Source: Deltaproteobacteria bacterium (GTDB lineage: Bacteria; Myxococcota_A; UBA9160; UBA4427). Taken from it: 64,000 bases of DNA. The notes under the pieces were generated by a model. It did no database searches and was not told the origin of the DNA. It saw only the letters and a program-made list of their open reading frames with translations. The DNA is taken from the NCBI GenBank assembly GCA_029261855.1, contig JAJDAN010000088.1, positions 62,001-126,000 of the forward strand, read 5' to 3'. The position numbers and the translations under genes are program-made. Of this stretch, positions 27,605 through 36,299 are shown piece by piece (position 1 is the first letter of the stretch; every line of letters begins with the position of its first letter).

Positions 27605-28381
27605 ATGACCGTTCGCCATCCGATCCAGCAATCCCTCCGCAACGTCTTTCGCCGCTTCCTGGTTCTCGGCGCCGGTCTGCTGATCGTCGGGCTTCCGGGT
27701 GTCGCCCTGGCGGAAGAGTTGGACGTCGAGGACGACGACCCCTTCGATCGCCCCGGCTTCTACGTAGGCCTCGGTGGGTCGTATCAATTCAACGTCTTCC
27801 AGGACCGCATCGAGGACGTGATCTCCGACGCCTTCGAGGACGAGGTGCCCGGCTCGAGTGCGTCCGTGAGCCTCGAGGAGTCCGGCGGCATCAACGCCCA
27901 TGCCGGCTACCGCGCCGCCTCCTTCTTCGCGATCGAGCTCGAGTACGAGTGGATCGACAAGTACGACATCAAGGGTTCCGCCAGCATCCCGGTCCCGCCG
28001 GTGAGCGGGTCGGGCGCCCTCTACAGCATCGAGGGGCACACCCTCACCGCGAACACCAAGTGGATCATCCCGTTCTGGCGCATCCAGCCCTACCTGGTGC
28101 TCGGCGCGGGCATCGCCATTTCGGACGTGGATCGCGGAGACCTCTACGACACGCCCGCCATCGCCCAGGTCCTCGAGGACGCGGGCCTCGACATCAAGAG
28201 CGGCAACCACACCAACTTCGCGGGGCGCGCAGGGCTCGGTCTCGACCTCTACCTGACCAAGAACATCGTGCTGAACGCCGAGGCCAGCACCGTCCTCACG
28301 ACCTTGAAGGAGCCCGACGTCGGCGACGTCGACGACCTCAACTACATGTCGTTCGCGGCGGGCCTGCAGTACCGCTTCTGA
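27605..28381 (+). CDS. Outer membrane beta-barrel protein
   Basis: A 258-residue exported protein. A signal peptide (FLVLGAGLLIVGLPGVALA, cut before EEL) is followed by alternating strands with aromatic ends: GFYVGLGGSYQF, INAHAGYRA, FFAIELEYEW and a final MSFAAGLQYRF, whose terminal Phe is the usual outer-membrane assembly signal. It resembles the eight-strand OmpA/OmpW-type barrels. GAGGAG lies before ATG 27605, so an earlier in-frame GTG is not needed. It is on the same strand 141 bases after pqqE and ends directly against the convergent hydrolase gene. Confidence 0.85.
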   Translation: MTVRHPIQQSLRNVFRRFLVLGAGLLIVGLPGVALAEELDVEDDDPFDRPGFYVGLGGSYQFNVFQDRIEDVISDAFEDEVPGSSASVSLEESGGINAHAGYRAASFFAIELEYEWIDKYDIKGSASIPVPPVSGSGALYSIEGHTLTANTKWIIPFWRIQPYLVLGAGIAISDVDRGDLYDTPAIAQVLEDAGLDIKSGNHTNFAGRAGLGLDLYLTKNIVLNAEASTVLTTLKEPDVGDVDDLNYMSFAAGLQYRF

Positions 28382-29170
28382 TCACGCCCCCAGAAACTTC
28401 GCGATCGCCTCGCGAACCGCTTCCGGCTGCTCGTACGGCACCATGTGGCCGGCGGCCTCGACGAGCGCCAGCTGCGACGCTGGCAGCAGCTCCTGCCAGC
28501 GCTCGGCGTAGACCGGCGGGATCAGACGGTCCTGGCGCCCCCACACGAGCAGAGTCTCGGCGCTCAAGCGGTAGAGCCGCTTGGCCAGCTGACGGTTCGG
28601 GATGGGGAAGAGAATCTTGCCCGCCGTTCCCAGGCGACGTGCATTCCCGACGAGGAAGTCCTGCAACGCGGCCATGTCGCTGAAGTCGAGGCCCTGGGTC
28701 AGCAGCTTCTCCCCCGCCTGGGGGTCGAGGAACAGCGCTTCCGCCAGCTCGAAGGGCAGCATCGCGAAGATGTCCGGGATCGGATGCGCGTCGAGCCACA
28801 GGCCCGCCGGGCACACGAGCACCAGTCGATCGAGGCCACCCGGATTCAGGCACGCCATCTCGGCGGCGATCATGCCGCCCATCGAGTGACCCACCAGGTG
28901 CGGTGTGGCATCGAGGCCGAGGGCGTCCACGACGTCCCAGCCGTGCAGCGCGAAGTCGAGCATGTCCTCGATGGCTTCCTCGCTTTCCTGCTCGCCGTAG
29001 CCGGGCCATTCGGGGGCGAACACGCGGAATTCCCGCGCGAGCCCCTCGAGCACGGGCTCCTCGGGCTGCAGTCCGCCGGCGCCGTGGAAGAACACGAGGG
29101 GAGGGCCGGAACCGGCCTCGCGGACCGTGCAGCCGATCCCCTTGCGCGTCTCGATCGTGCGTTCGTTCAT
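28382..29170 (-). CDS. Alpha/beta hydrolase
   Basis: A 262-residue alpha/beta hydrolase. The oxyanion stretch is FFHGAGG, the nucleophile is Ser96 in VGHSMGG, the acid is in VWGRQDRLIPP and the histidine in EAAGHMVPYEQP. These enzymes act on esters, lactones or carbon-carbon bonds. The long upstream open frame is not coding. ATG 29170 overlaps the stop of the flavin oxidoreductase by four bases, so the two are coupled and may act on the same compound, for instance oxygenation followed by hydrolysis. Confidence 0.88.
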   Translation of the reverse strand: MNERTIETRKGIGCTVREAGSGPPLVFFHGAGGLQPEEPVLEGLAREFRVFAPEWPGYGEQESEEAIEDMLDFALHGWDVVDALGLDATPHLVGHSMGGMIAAEMACLNPGGLDRLVLVCPAGLWLDAHPIPDIFAMLPFELAEALFLDPQAGEKLLTQGLDFSDMAALQDFLVGNARRLGTAGKILFPIPNRQLAKRLYRLSAETLLVWGRQDRLIPPVYAERWQELLPASQLALVEAAGHMVPYEQPEAVREAIAKFLGA

Positions 29171-30441
29171 CGGCCGCTCCGTTCGGGCAAGCGGGCATCC
29201 GCCCGCGCGGCGTCGATGCCGTCCTCCGGGCGCACCCGACCTTCGTAGGGCTTGCACCACCAACGGTCGTCGCCCTTCCAGTCCGGCCACAGGTCCTGTA
29301 GCCCGGGCATGACCTTTTCGGCGAAGAGCTTCGTCGAGTGCCGGGTCTTCCAGTCCGGCATGTTGCCGTTGTGCATCAGGCAGAACACATGCCCGATGCG
29401 CAGACCCTTGATCATGTGTTCCATGCGTTCGCGCACGGTGTCGGGGCTGCCGGCGATCACGTAGCCGCCCTCGACCAGGTCCTTCCAGGTGAGGCTCTGG
29501 AAGCTCTTCTGAGCCTCGGCGCTCAGCTGAGAGAGCTTCCCGGCCTTGATGGTCTTGAGGGTGCGGTAGCCCGGCGGCTCGGCGAAGCCCGGAAAGACGT
29601 GCAGGCAGCGGTTGTAGAAGTAGAGCACGTGCTCGGCGTACAGCTCTTCGGCCTGCTGGTCCGTCTCGCCCACGCAGATGATCTGGGCAAAGGCCGCGCG
29701 ATAGGGCGACTCGTCCACGCCCTTGGCGGCGACGCGTTCCCAGAAGCCGTCGAGCAACGCCTGGCCCGCCACGTAGCCATTGAAAGAAAGGAACGAGTAG
29801 TTGTAGTCGTTGTCGACGCAGAAATCCCAGGTCTCGATGGAACCCCCGCCCGGAATGTAGATGGGCGGGTGCGGCTTCTGGATGGGCTTCGGCCAGCAAT
29901 TGACGTGGCGCAGCTGGTTGTACTTGCCGTCGAACGCGAAGGGCTCGCTTTCGGTCCAGGCCCGCATGATGAGCTCGTGGGCCTCGTAGTACTTGTCGCG
30001 AGTGAGCGCCGGGATCTGCCCGTAGCAGAAGTTCGTGTCCATCGGCGTGCCGACAGGGAAGCCCGCGATGAGACGCCCACCCGAGATGACGTCGAGCATC
30101 GCGAACTCTTCCGCGACCCGGATCGGCGGATTGTAGAGCGCGATGGAATTCCCGATCACGCAGATCGCGGCGCGGGAAGTGCGGCGAGCGAGACCGGCGG
30201 CAATGATGTTCGGCGACGGCATCAGCCCGTAGCCGTTCTGATGATGCTCGTTGACTCCGATGCCGTCGAAGCCCAGCGAGTCCGCGTACTCGAGCTGGTC
30301 CATGTACTCGTGATAGACGCGGTTGCCGACCTCGGGGTCGTACAGCGACTGCGGGATGTCGACCCACACCGAGCGGTTCTTCTCGCGGAAGTCGTCCGGC
30401 AAGTGCGGCCAGGGCATGAGGTTGAACCAGGTGAACTTCAT
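29167..30441 (-). CDS. Luciferase-like (LLM class) flavin-dependent oxidoreductase
   Basis: A 424-residue bacterial-luciferase-fold enzyme that uses reduced flavin and oxygen. It shows the early YADSLGFDGIGVNEHHQNG, the mid RVAEEFAMLDVISGGRLIAGF stretch typical of the family, and PPIYIPGGGSIETWDF. It is longer than most members (about 340), with an extended C-terminus rich in Trp (KGDDRWWCKP). CGGGAGG lies a few bases before ATG 30441. It is followed by the alpha/beta hydrolase with a four-base overlap. Possible roles are oxidation of alkanes, ketones or sulfonates; the substrate is not known. Confidence 0.88.
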   Translation of the reverse strand: MKFTWFNLMPWPHLPDDFREKNRSVWVDIPQSLYDPEVGNRVYHEYMDQLEYADSLGFDGIGVNEHHQNGYGLMPSPNIIAAGLARRTSRAAICVIGNSIALYNPPIRVAEEFAMLDVISGGRLIAGFPVGTPMDTNFCYGQIPALTRDKYYEAHELIMRAWTESEPFAFDGKYNQLRHVNCWPKPIQKPHPPIYIPGGGSIETWDFCVDNDYNYSFLSFNGYVAGQALLDGFWERVAAKGVDESPYRAAFAQIICVGETDQQAEELYAEHVLYFYNRCLHVFPGFAEPPGYRTLKTIKAGKLSQLSAEAQKSFQSLTWKDLVEGGYVIAGSPDTVRERMEHMIKGLRIGHVFCLMHNGNMPDWKTRHSTKLFAEKVMPGLQDLWPDWKGDDRWWCKPYEGRVRPEDGIDAARADARLPERSGR

Positions 30442-30871
30442 GAAGACCTCCCGGGCAGTTCCCAAAAGGATCGCATTCTCCCGGGCCTCGTGCCTGGGGT
30501 TCTTGCCTGGGGCTCGTGACGTGGGTTGGGCCGTAGAACGCGCGCACGAAGAAGCGACGTTCGCGGCAGTGGCCCCACCGGGCTCTGCCGCGGCGCTCTC
30601 GCCGGGGATCTTGCCCGGGTTCGCGCCGCAGGGGATGGGCTGCTTCCTCCCTGGCGAGCTTGTTGTCCCTTTGCGGGGTCCTCGAACCGCCAATCGTCGG
30701 CGCAGCCCCATCCCCTCGACCCGAACCAACTGGCTTCCGTGGAACGCGTCCGCATCGAACGTCCTGCCTGGGAAAGAGGAGCGGCGGGGCGCGGGCTTCG
30801 TGCCGGGGGATCCGTGCCGGGGAGATCTGGGGGACTGACGCAAACTGGCTAAGGGGAAAGTTGCCGGTGGG
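30442..30871. other. Divergent intergenic region with short GC-rich tandem repeats
   Basis: No convincing gene is present between the two divergent genes, so promoters for both should lie here. Two pairs of adjacent near-identical repeats stand out: TGCCTGGGGTTCT/TGCCTGGGGCTCG at 30491-30516 and CGTGCCGGGGGATC/CGTGCCGGGGAGATC at 30799-30827. Short open frames across the region have no start context or recognisable product. I see no tRNA or clear terminator. Confidence 0.5.
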
Positions 30872-32347
30872 TTGCGCGGCTTGATCGGTGGGGGCGGGGC
30901 GGCCATCCTTCCGGCCGTGGTCCGGCTGCTGACGCTCGTTTCCGTGCTGACCCTGCTGCTCGCTTCGCGCGCTGGCTGGGCCCAGTGCGCATCGGTGACG
31001 CCGGAGCCGTGTCCCGACTGCTTCGCGGTCGTGGTCATGCCGGACACGCAGCACTACACCGAGGACTCGACGCAGCCGGCTGGCGTGAACCACCTGAATC
31101 TGGTCACGCAGTACATCTGCGACCACCGCAGTGCGTGGACCGAGCCCAGCACCGGCAAGACCATGCCCATCGCGATGGTCGTGCAGCTCGGAGACCTCGC
31201 CGAGCATTCGCTCATCGAAGCGGAGTGGCAGCGGGTTTCGGCGGCGTTCGACACCTTCGATAACTGCAGTCCCAACGTGCCCTACATCGTGACGAGCGGA
31301 AATCACGAGCTCACGTACAAGAACTACGAGAACGTCAGCGAGTTCTACGGGTCCTACTTCGGACCGAATCGTTGGACCGACAAGGGCTACGGCTGCACAT
31401 CCGTCGACGCGTGCGACTGGGACACCGGGCAGTACTTCCTCGGCGGGGGAGAGCCGATCCCGGCAATGTCGCGAAACCGGATCGGAGAGGGGAACCCCGG
31501 ACCGTCCTCGGATCAGGTGGGGCGACACCGCGCAGCGATGATCCGGACCCCGAACGGCCAGCCCTTCCTCTTCCTCGGCATCGAGCAGGCCTTCGACTTC
31601 CCGCCGGTGGCTCCGGGCAGCGCGACCAGCGAACGCGACGGATCCGCCTGGCCGCGTCAGGTCCTCGCCGCCAACCCGGGCGTTCCGACCCTGCTCTTCC
31701 ACCACAGCATGTTGTGGACCTTCGGACCGGGCGACACGCGCCTGCGCTGGGGGCCGGAAACCTGGAACTCCGACAGCATCCGTGACCCGGTCGGTGACTT
31801 CGAGAACGATCCGGAAAACTTCGCGCTCAGCGGCGGCATGGAAGATCTCTACAAACTGCTGATCGAGCCCTTCCCCCAGGTGCGCTTCCTGTTCACCGGG
31901 CATGTGTACAACCCGTTCCACCAGGCGGACTACACGATCCAGCGTCCGGGGGCCGGCCCCCCGACCTGGGCCTTCCTGCGGAACTTCCAGCGGGTCGACC
32001 AGGGTCTTCCCGGGGACGGGGACCGCTACGGGGTCGGGTGGAACGTGGTGGCCGTGTTCGACCCCGACGCCGGTCAGGTGCGGGTGCGGTCCTACCGGAT
32101 CGACGATGTCGACAACTATGCGACGCCACCCGTCGACTACCTGCACGACGGCGAGCCCGCGCCGACCGAGTGCTTCGAGACCGATGAGGGCGGCGTGCCC
32201 GAACGCATCCTGCCCTGGGACTTCAGCGGACGCAGCGCCGATGCACCCGGGCTGTCGCCCGCCGCAGCCGCTGGTCTCGCCGCGGTCGTCGCGGGCACTA
32301 CCCTCTGGTCCATGAGACGGCATCCCCCGCGAAGCAACGGTTCGTGA
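30872..32347 (+). CDS. Secreted metallophosphoesterase with C-terminal membrane tail
   Basis: About 491 residues. A signal peptide (VRLLTLVSVLTLLLASRAGWA before Q) leads into a calcineurin-like phosphoesterase fold with candidate metal ligands in VMPDTQHY, VQLGDLAEH, TSGNHE, LLFHHSM and FTGHVYNPFH. The C-terminus has DAPGLSPAAAAGLAAVVAGT, a hydrophobic helix and an Arg-rich end, like a cell-surface sorting or anchor tail. The start is unclear: TTG 30872 or GTG 30917, the latter giving a compact signal peptide. It overlaps the epimerase-like gene by four bases. Cysteines are paired, fitting an oxidising compartment. Substrate unknown. Confidence 0.8.
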   Translation: MRGLIGGGGAAILPAVVRLLTLVSVLTLLLASRAGWAQCASVTPEPCPDCFAVVVMPDTQHYTEDSTQPAGVNHLNLVTQYICDHRSAWTEPSTGKTMPIAMVVQLGDLAEHSLIEAEWQRVSAAFDTFDNCSPNVPYIVTSGNHELTYKNYENVSEFYGSYFGPNRWTDKGYGCTSVDACDWDTGQYFLGGGEPIPAMSRNRIGEGNPGPSSDQVGRHRAAMIRTPNGQPFLFLGIEQAFDFPPVAPGSATSERDGSAWPRQVLAANPGVPTLLFHHSMLWTFGPGDTRLRWGPETWNSDSIRDPVGDFENDPENFALSGGMEDLYKLLIEPFPQVRFLFTGHVYNPFHQADYTIQRPGAGPPTWAFLRNFQRVDQGLPGDGDRYGVGWNVVAVFDPDAGQVRVRSYRIDDVDNYATPPVDYLHDGEPAPTECFETDEGGVPERILPWDFSGRSADAPGLSPAAAAGLAAVVAGTTLWSMRRHPPRSNGS

Positions 32348-33420
32348 TCCACGTGGTCCTGGGCACCAAGGCCCAGCTCGTGAAGATGGCGCCGGTCATG
32401 GTTCGCCTGCGAGACCGCAACATCCCCTACCGCTTCGTCCACACCGGTCAGCACCAGGCGACCATGAGCGAAATGCTCGACGAGTTCGGGCTCGCGCACC
32501 CGGACGTCGTGCTGCACACCGGAAAGGACATCGTGTCCCTGCCGCAGATGGCGGTCTGGGCCGCGAAGATCCTGTGGCAATGCCTGACCCGGCGACGCGC
32601 GATTTTCGGCGAAGACCCGAAGGGCATCGTGCTCGTCCACGGGGACACCCTCTCGACACTGCTCGGTGCAGGGATGGGCAAGGTGGCGGGCTTGCGCGTC
32701 GGTCACGTGGAATCGGGGCTGCGTTCCTTCCGCCTCTTTCATCCCTTTCCGGAAGAGATCACCCGCCTGCTCACCTTCCGCTTGAGCGATTCACTCTACT
32801 GCCCCGGCCCCTGGGCGCTTTCCAACGTGGCGAAGCACGGCAGCGAACGGGTCGACACCGGCTGCAACACCCTGGCTGACACCCTCGCAATGGCCCTCGC
32901 CCTGGACCGCCGACGGGACCACGTCCCAGCCGAGCCCTACGCCCTCGTCAGCCTCCACCGCTATGAGAACATCTTCGACCGCGACAGCTTCGCGCGACTG
33001 ATCGACACCATCGAAGAGCTCGCCCGGGACACGCGCCTTCTCTTCATCCTGCACCCACCCACCGAACGACAGATCGATCGCCAGGGCTACCGGAAGCGTC
33101 TCGAAGCGAACCCGAACATCGAGCTGCGCCCCCGCTACACCTACTTCGACTTCGTGACCCTGCTCGAGAGCGCGCGCTTCGTGGTCACCGACGGCGGGAG
33201 CGTGCAGGAGGAATCGTCGTACCTGGGTCTCCCCTGTCTCCTGATGCGCCACGCAACAGAACGACAAGAAGGGCTGGGCGAGAACGTCGTGCTCTCGAAC
33301 TTCGACCCCGACACCATCCGTTCGTTCGCGGCGAACCCGGATGCCCATCGCCGCGAGTCAGCCGCCAGCACGCACCGACCGTCGGATGCCATCGTCGACT
33401 CTGCCCTGGCCTGGGCCTGA
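32344..33420 (+). CDS. UDP-N-acetylglucosamine 2-epimerase (WecB-like)
   Basis: A 358-residue GT-B fold epimerase. The acidic residues of the WecB active site are all visible: Asp in VLVHGDTLS, Glu in VGHVESGLRS, Glu in PFPEEITR, and the His in VSLHRYENIF. The nucleotide loop is VTDGGSVQEESSYLGLP. WecB converts UDP-GlcNAc to UDP-ManNAc, a precursor of surface polymers. The first part (MIHVVLGTKAQLVKMAPVM) replaces the more usual GTRPE with GTKAQ. GTG start overlaps the phosphoesterase by four bases. A true substrate other than UDP-GlcNAc is possible because of the divergent N-terminal loop. Confidence 0.83.
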   Translation: MIHVVLGTKAQLVKMAPVMVRLRDRNIPYRFVHTGQHQATMSEMLDEFGLAHPDVVLHTGKDIVSLPQMAVWAAKILWQCLTRRRAIFGEDPKGIVLVHGDTLSTLLGAGMGKVAGLRVGHVESGLRSFRLFHPFPEEITRLLTFRLSDSLYCPGPWALSNVAKHGSERVDTGCNTLADTLAMALALDRRRDHVPAEPYALVSLHRYENIFDRDSFARLIDTIEELARDTRLLFILHPPTERQIDRQGYRKRLEANPNIELRPRYTYFDFVTLLESARFVVTDGGSVQEESSYLGLPCLLMRHATERQEGLGENVVLSNFDPDTIRSFAANPDAHRRESAASTHRPSDAIVDSALAWA

Positions 33421-33429
33421 CCGCCCGAG

Positions 33430-34347
33430 TCAGCTCCGCCGTTCGCCATCGACGCGCGCCGCGTCGACGAGATCCTTCGAGAGCGACCATGTAAGGACAC
33501 CGCCCAGACCGAACACGACGACGATTTCGGCGGCGCGGGCGAGGGTGGATGCGACGACTGCGTCGCGCAGGTCGAAGCCCGTCAGTACGGCGAGGCCGCC
33601 GATCAGGAACTCGCGCACGCCCAGGGCACCCGGGACGACGGTCACGAAGCGGGTGAGCACCGCCGCGGCGGTGAAGATGATGCAGGCGGCGAGGCCGACG
33701 TCGGACTCACCCATCTCGAAGCAGAGCTTGAGTCCGAAGGACGAGGCCAGCAGCATCGCCGCCTGACACAGGGCGACCCACGGCCAGTTGCGCCTGGCTT
33801 CGGGGCCGACGTTGGCCGCGAAGGGGAACCACTTCGGAGACACCGCCTCGCGCAGGCCTTCGGGCAGGACCAGCAACACCCCCGACGCCAGCATCAACGC
33901 GAAGCCGAGCCCCACGATGTCGACGAGATGCTCGGGGAACGCGAGCGCCACCACGCTCAGACCGCAGGCGCCAGTGGTCGAGATGATCAGCACCAGCAGG
34001 GTCGTCTGCCCCACCGCGAAGCGGCGGTAGGGCATGGCGTGCACGCGGTTCAGAAACACGGCCTTCGCGACCAGGCCCGCGGACAGGGGCAGGTAGTTGG
34101 TGAAGGAGGTGACGGTCACGAGCCGAAACCAGTCGAAGGTCGAGGCCGTCACCCCGAGACCGGCGAAGTGCAGGCGGTTCGCGATGCCGCGCACGAACAG
34201 GGACGCGAGCGTGAGGCCCGCGACTCCGGCGAAGAGACCCGGACGCAACGAGTAGCTGTCGCCGATGTAGCCGCGATTCTCGTAGAGGAAGCCCGAGAGC
34301 ACCGCCAGAACGAGCAAGGTGACGACGGAGGGCAGCCAACGCTTCAC
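33430..34347 (-). CDS. LPG-synthase-type (UPF0104) integral membrane protein, flippase-like
   Basis: A 305-residue protein with about eight membrane helices. It matches the lysylphosphatidylglycerol synthetase membrane domain family (GLVAKAVFLNRVHAMPYRRFAVG, FVTVVPGALGVREFLIGG), without the soluble aminoacyl transfer domain. Related proteins in glycan clusters are thought to move lipid-linked molecules across the inner membrane. GTG 34347 overlaps the sulfotransferase stop by four bases; the longer frame upstream lies inside that gene. It is last in a minus-strand operon with GT39, GT2 and sulfotransferase genes. Confidence 0.82.
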   Translation of the reverse strand: MKRWLPSVVTLLVLAVLSGFLYENRGYIGDSYSLRPGLFAGVAGLTLASLFVRGIANRLHFAGLGVTASTFDWFRLVTVTSFTNYLPLSAGLVAKAVFLNRVHAMPYRRFAVGQTTLLVLIISTTGACGLSVVALAFPEHLVDIVGLGFALMLASGVLLVLPEGLREAVSPKWFPFAANVGPEARRNWPWVALCQAAMLLASSFGLKLCFEMGESDVGLAACIIFTAAAVLTRFVTVVPGALGVREFLIGGLAVLTGFDLRDAVVASTLARAAEIVVVFGLGGVLTWSLSKDLVDAARVDGERRS

Positions 34348-35156
34348 GGGCTCATCCTCGAGTCGGTGCCTGGGTTCGGTCCCACGCGAGCCAACCACTC
34401 GGGCTCGCCCCCGTAGCCGTAGCGGGCCATGGCAGCGCCGGCGATCTGATGGACGGTCGCGCACTGGGCGTCGGTCCAGCGGGTCCAGTCCGGCGTCGCG
34501 CTTCCCTGGGCGCGATTGATGCGTTCGGCCGGGTCGACGCTTGCCCCGGCACCGGCGAAGTCGAGCCCCAGACGCGCACACAGGTCCCGCAGACCGCTGT
34601 TCGTCTCGTCGAAGAGGTGTTCGTAGCGCACGAAGTGATAGCCGGCGCAGCGCGGGCCCAGCTCACTCAAGCGGTGGTTGACGACGGCCCACAGGCCCAC
34701 CGCACGTTCCACCCAATCCCGCGGTCGACCGCCGGCCGGCAGCCTGGGATAGCGGTACGGAACGAAGCGGTTGACCAACCCCTTGAAGCCCGAAGCAGTG
34801 CCATGATTCAGCGACGACCGGACCTGGTCGCGCGGGTCGCGCACCACGTGCACCACGACCGGCTCGTCATAGACCTCGTCGAACAGATCCACGGCGCCCC
34901 ACAAGAAGGGATTCGATTCGACGTAGAGGTCGGCATCGACGAGGTCGGCGGTGCGCGTGCGCCGCCGGACGAGGATGCGCGCCATCCGCTGACGGGAGAC
35001 GGCGCCCGCCGCGTAGGCGCTGGCGGCGACCTGCACGAGATGGCGGGGCGGCGGCTCGTGTCGCCCGACGACGGCGTCGAAGTTCCCGTCGAAGTAGTGC
35101 GCCAGGAACTGGGTGCCGGTCCGCCCGGACGAGACGATCAGCGCCGTCTTCGGCAC
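34344..35156 (-). CDS. Sulfotransferase family protein
   Basis: About 270 residues. The 5'-phosphosulfate loop is SSGRTGTQFLAHYF near the N-terminus and the 3'-phosphate site is VVHVVRDPRDQVRSS. Such enzymes transfer sulfate from PAPS to a hydroxyl or amine, here likely on a sugar. The open frame reaches 35219 but that part overlaps the end of the GT2 gene; GTG 35156 begins right before the PAPS loop, with GGAGG fourteen bases upstream, and is preferred. The four-base overlap with the flippase-like gene indicates coupling. Confidence 0.8.
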   Translation of the reverse strand: MPKTALIVSSGRTGTQFLAHYFDGNFDAVVGRHEPPPRHLVQVAASAYAAGAVSRQRMARILVRRRTRTADLVDADLYVESNPFLWGAVDLFDEVYDEPVVVHVVRDPRDQVRSSLNHGTASGFKGLVNRFVPYRYPRLPAGGRPRDWVERAVGLWAVVNHRLSELGPRCAGYHFVRYEHLFDETNSGLRDLCARLGLDFAGAGASVDPAERINRAQGSATPDWTRWTDAQCATVHQIAGAAMARYGYGGEPEWLARVGPNPGTDSRMSP

Positions 35157-35166
35157 GGGTAGCTGG

Positions 35167-36228
35167 TCAGCCTCCGTGCGAATCGTCGGCGGAGGGGCCG
35201 CGGGGCGCGTCGGGAGCACGCGCGCGCCGGCGCTGCTCGTACAGCAGCTCTTCCAGGTACACGCGGTGCCGGTTCAGCATGTCCCCGATCATCCCCATGA
35301 AGCCCATCAGCAGGGACAGGACGACGAGTCCCGCACCGCTGAACCCCGCCCACTTGTGGGGCGAGAACGAGCCCGTGACCAGGTAGTGGCCGAAGAAGAA
35401 GATCTCGAGCAGGACGGCGGGTAACAAGAGCAGGAGCGCGAGCGCGCCGAAGAAGCGCAGCGGGTTGTAGTCCCGATACACGCCCACCAGGATGCGGAGG
35501 GTGTTGATCGCGTAGCGCCACAGGCTGCCCGCCACCCGGCTGGTCCCGTATTCCCGTTCGCCGCGAACGGCGATCGGCACCTCGACGACCCGCAGCCCCT
35601 TGAAGCACAGATCGAGCAACACTTCGTGGGTGTAGGTGAAGTTCCCGATGGGGTTCAAATGCAGCATCGCCTCTCGCCCGTAGCACCGCATGCCGCAGGA
35701 GACGTCGTCGAAGGGATGTCCCGTCAACCGGGAGACGAGGCGCGCGAGCATGCGATTGCCCCAACGCTTGAGGCGCGGCATGACCGGCTCGAGGGCGGGG
35801 TCTGCGAAGCGCGAGCCCGTCGCGCAGTCCGCCTTGCCCGCGAGCACCGGCGCCAGTACGCGCGGGACGTCCGCCGGGTCGAACTGCCCGTCGGCGTCGA
35901 TGGTCACCAGGTAGTCGACGCCGCTGGCCCGTGCCCGGGCCAGCGCGGTCTGGAACGCAGCGCCGACGCCACGGGTCCGCTCGTGTCGGATCACCTGGGC
36001 ACCCGCTTCCGCGGCCAACCGGGACGTGTCGTCGTGGCTGCCGTCGTCGACCACGAGGACCTCGACCTCATCGATGCCGGCGAGGTCACGAGGGATCGCG
36101 GCGATCACGTCCGCGATCGTGGTGCCTTCGTCCAACGCCGGAAGCGAGACCAACAGACGCGTGCCGGCGGCGAGGACCGCCGCGGCAGGTCGGGTTGCGG
36201 GCCTGGCTTCGGGACCGGGGCTGGACAC
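35167..36228 (-). CDS. Glycosyltransferase family 2, polyprenyl-phosphate type with two C-terminal helices
   Basis: A 353-residue GT-A enzyme. It has VSLPALDEG and VLVVDDGSHDDT at the nucleotide site, the metal-binding TIDADGQFDP, and CGMRCYGREA. About residues 265-320 form two membrane helices (LLLLLPAVLLEIFFF, GLVVLSLLMGFMGM). This layout is that of dolichol-phosphate-mannose or undecaprenyl-phosphate sugar synthases, which make the donors used by GT39 membrane enzymes. Several such enzymes lie next to it, so it probably supplies them. It is in the minus-strand operon, 71 bases after the GT39 gene. Confidence 0.88.
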   Translation of the reverse strand: MSSPGPEARPATRPAAAVLAAGTRLLVSLPALDEGTTIADVIAAIPRDLAGIDEVEVLVVDDGSHDDTSRLAAEAGAQVIRHERTRGVGAAFQTALARARASGVDYLVTIDADGQFDPADVPRVLAPVLAGKADCATGSRFADPALEPVMPRLKRWGNRMLARLVSRLTGHPFDDVSCGMRCYGREAMLHLNPIGNFTYTHEVLLDLCFKGLRVVEVPIAVRGEREYGTSRVAGSLWRYAINTLRILVGVYRDYNPLRFFGALALLLLLPAVLLEIFFFGHYLVTGSFSPHKWAGFSGAGLVVLSLLMGFMGMIGDMLNRHRVYLEELLYEQRRRARAPDAPRGPSADDSHGG

Positions 36229-36299
36229 CGGCGAAGGCTACACCATCTCCCACCGGGCTCCGCGGCCGACTACCCACCGCGCTCTGCGCCGGGCCCGGC

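Noticed and set aside
29171-32323. Long minus-strand frame continuing upstream of the alpha/beta hydrolase
   Set aside because: It lies antisense or out of frame to the flavin oxidoreductase and phosphoesterase genes; the hydrolase begins at 29170.
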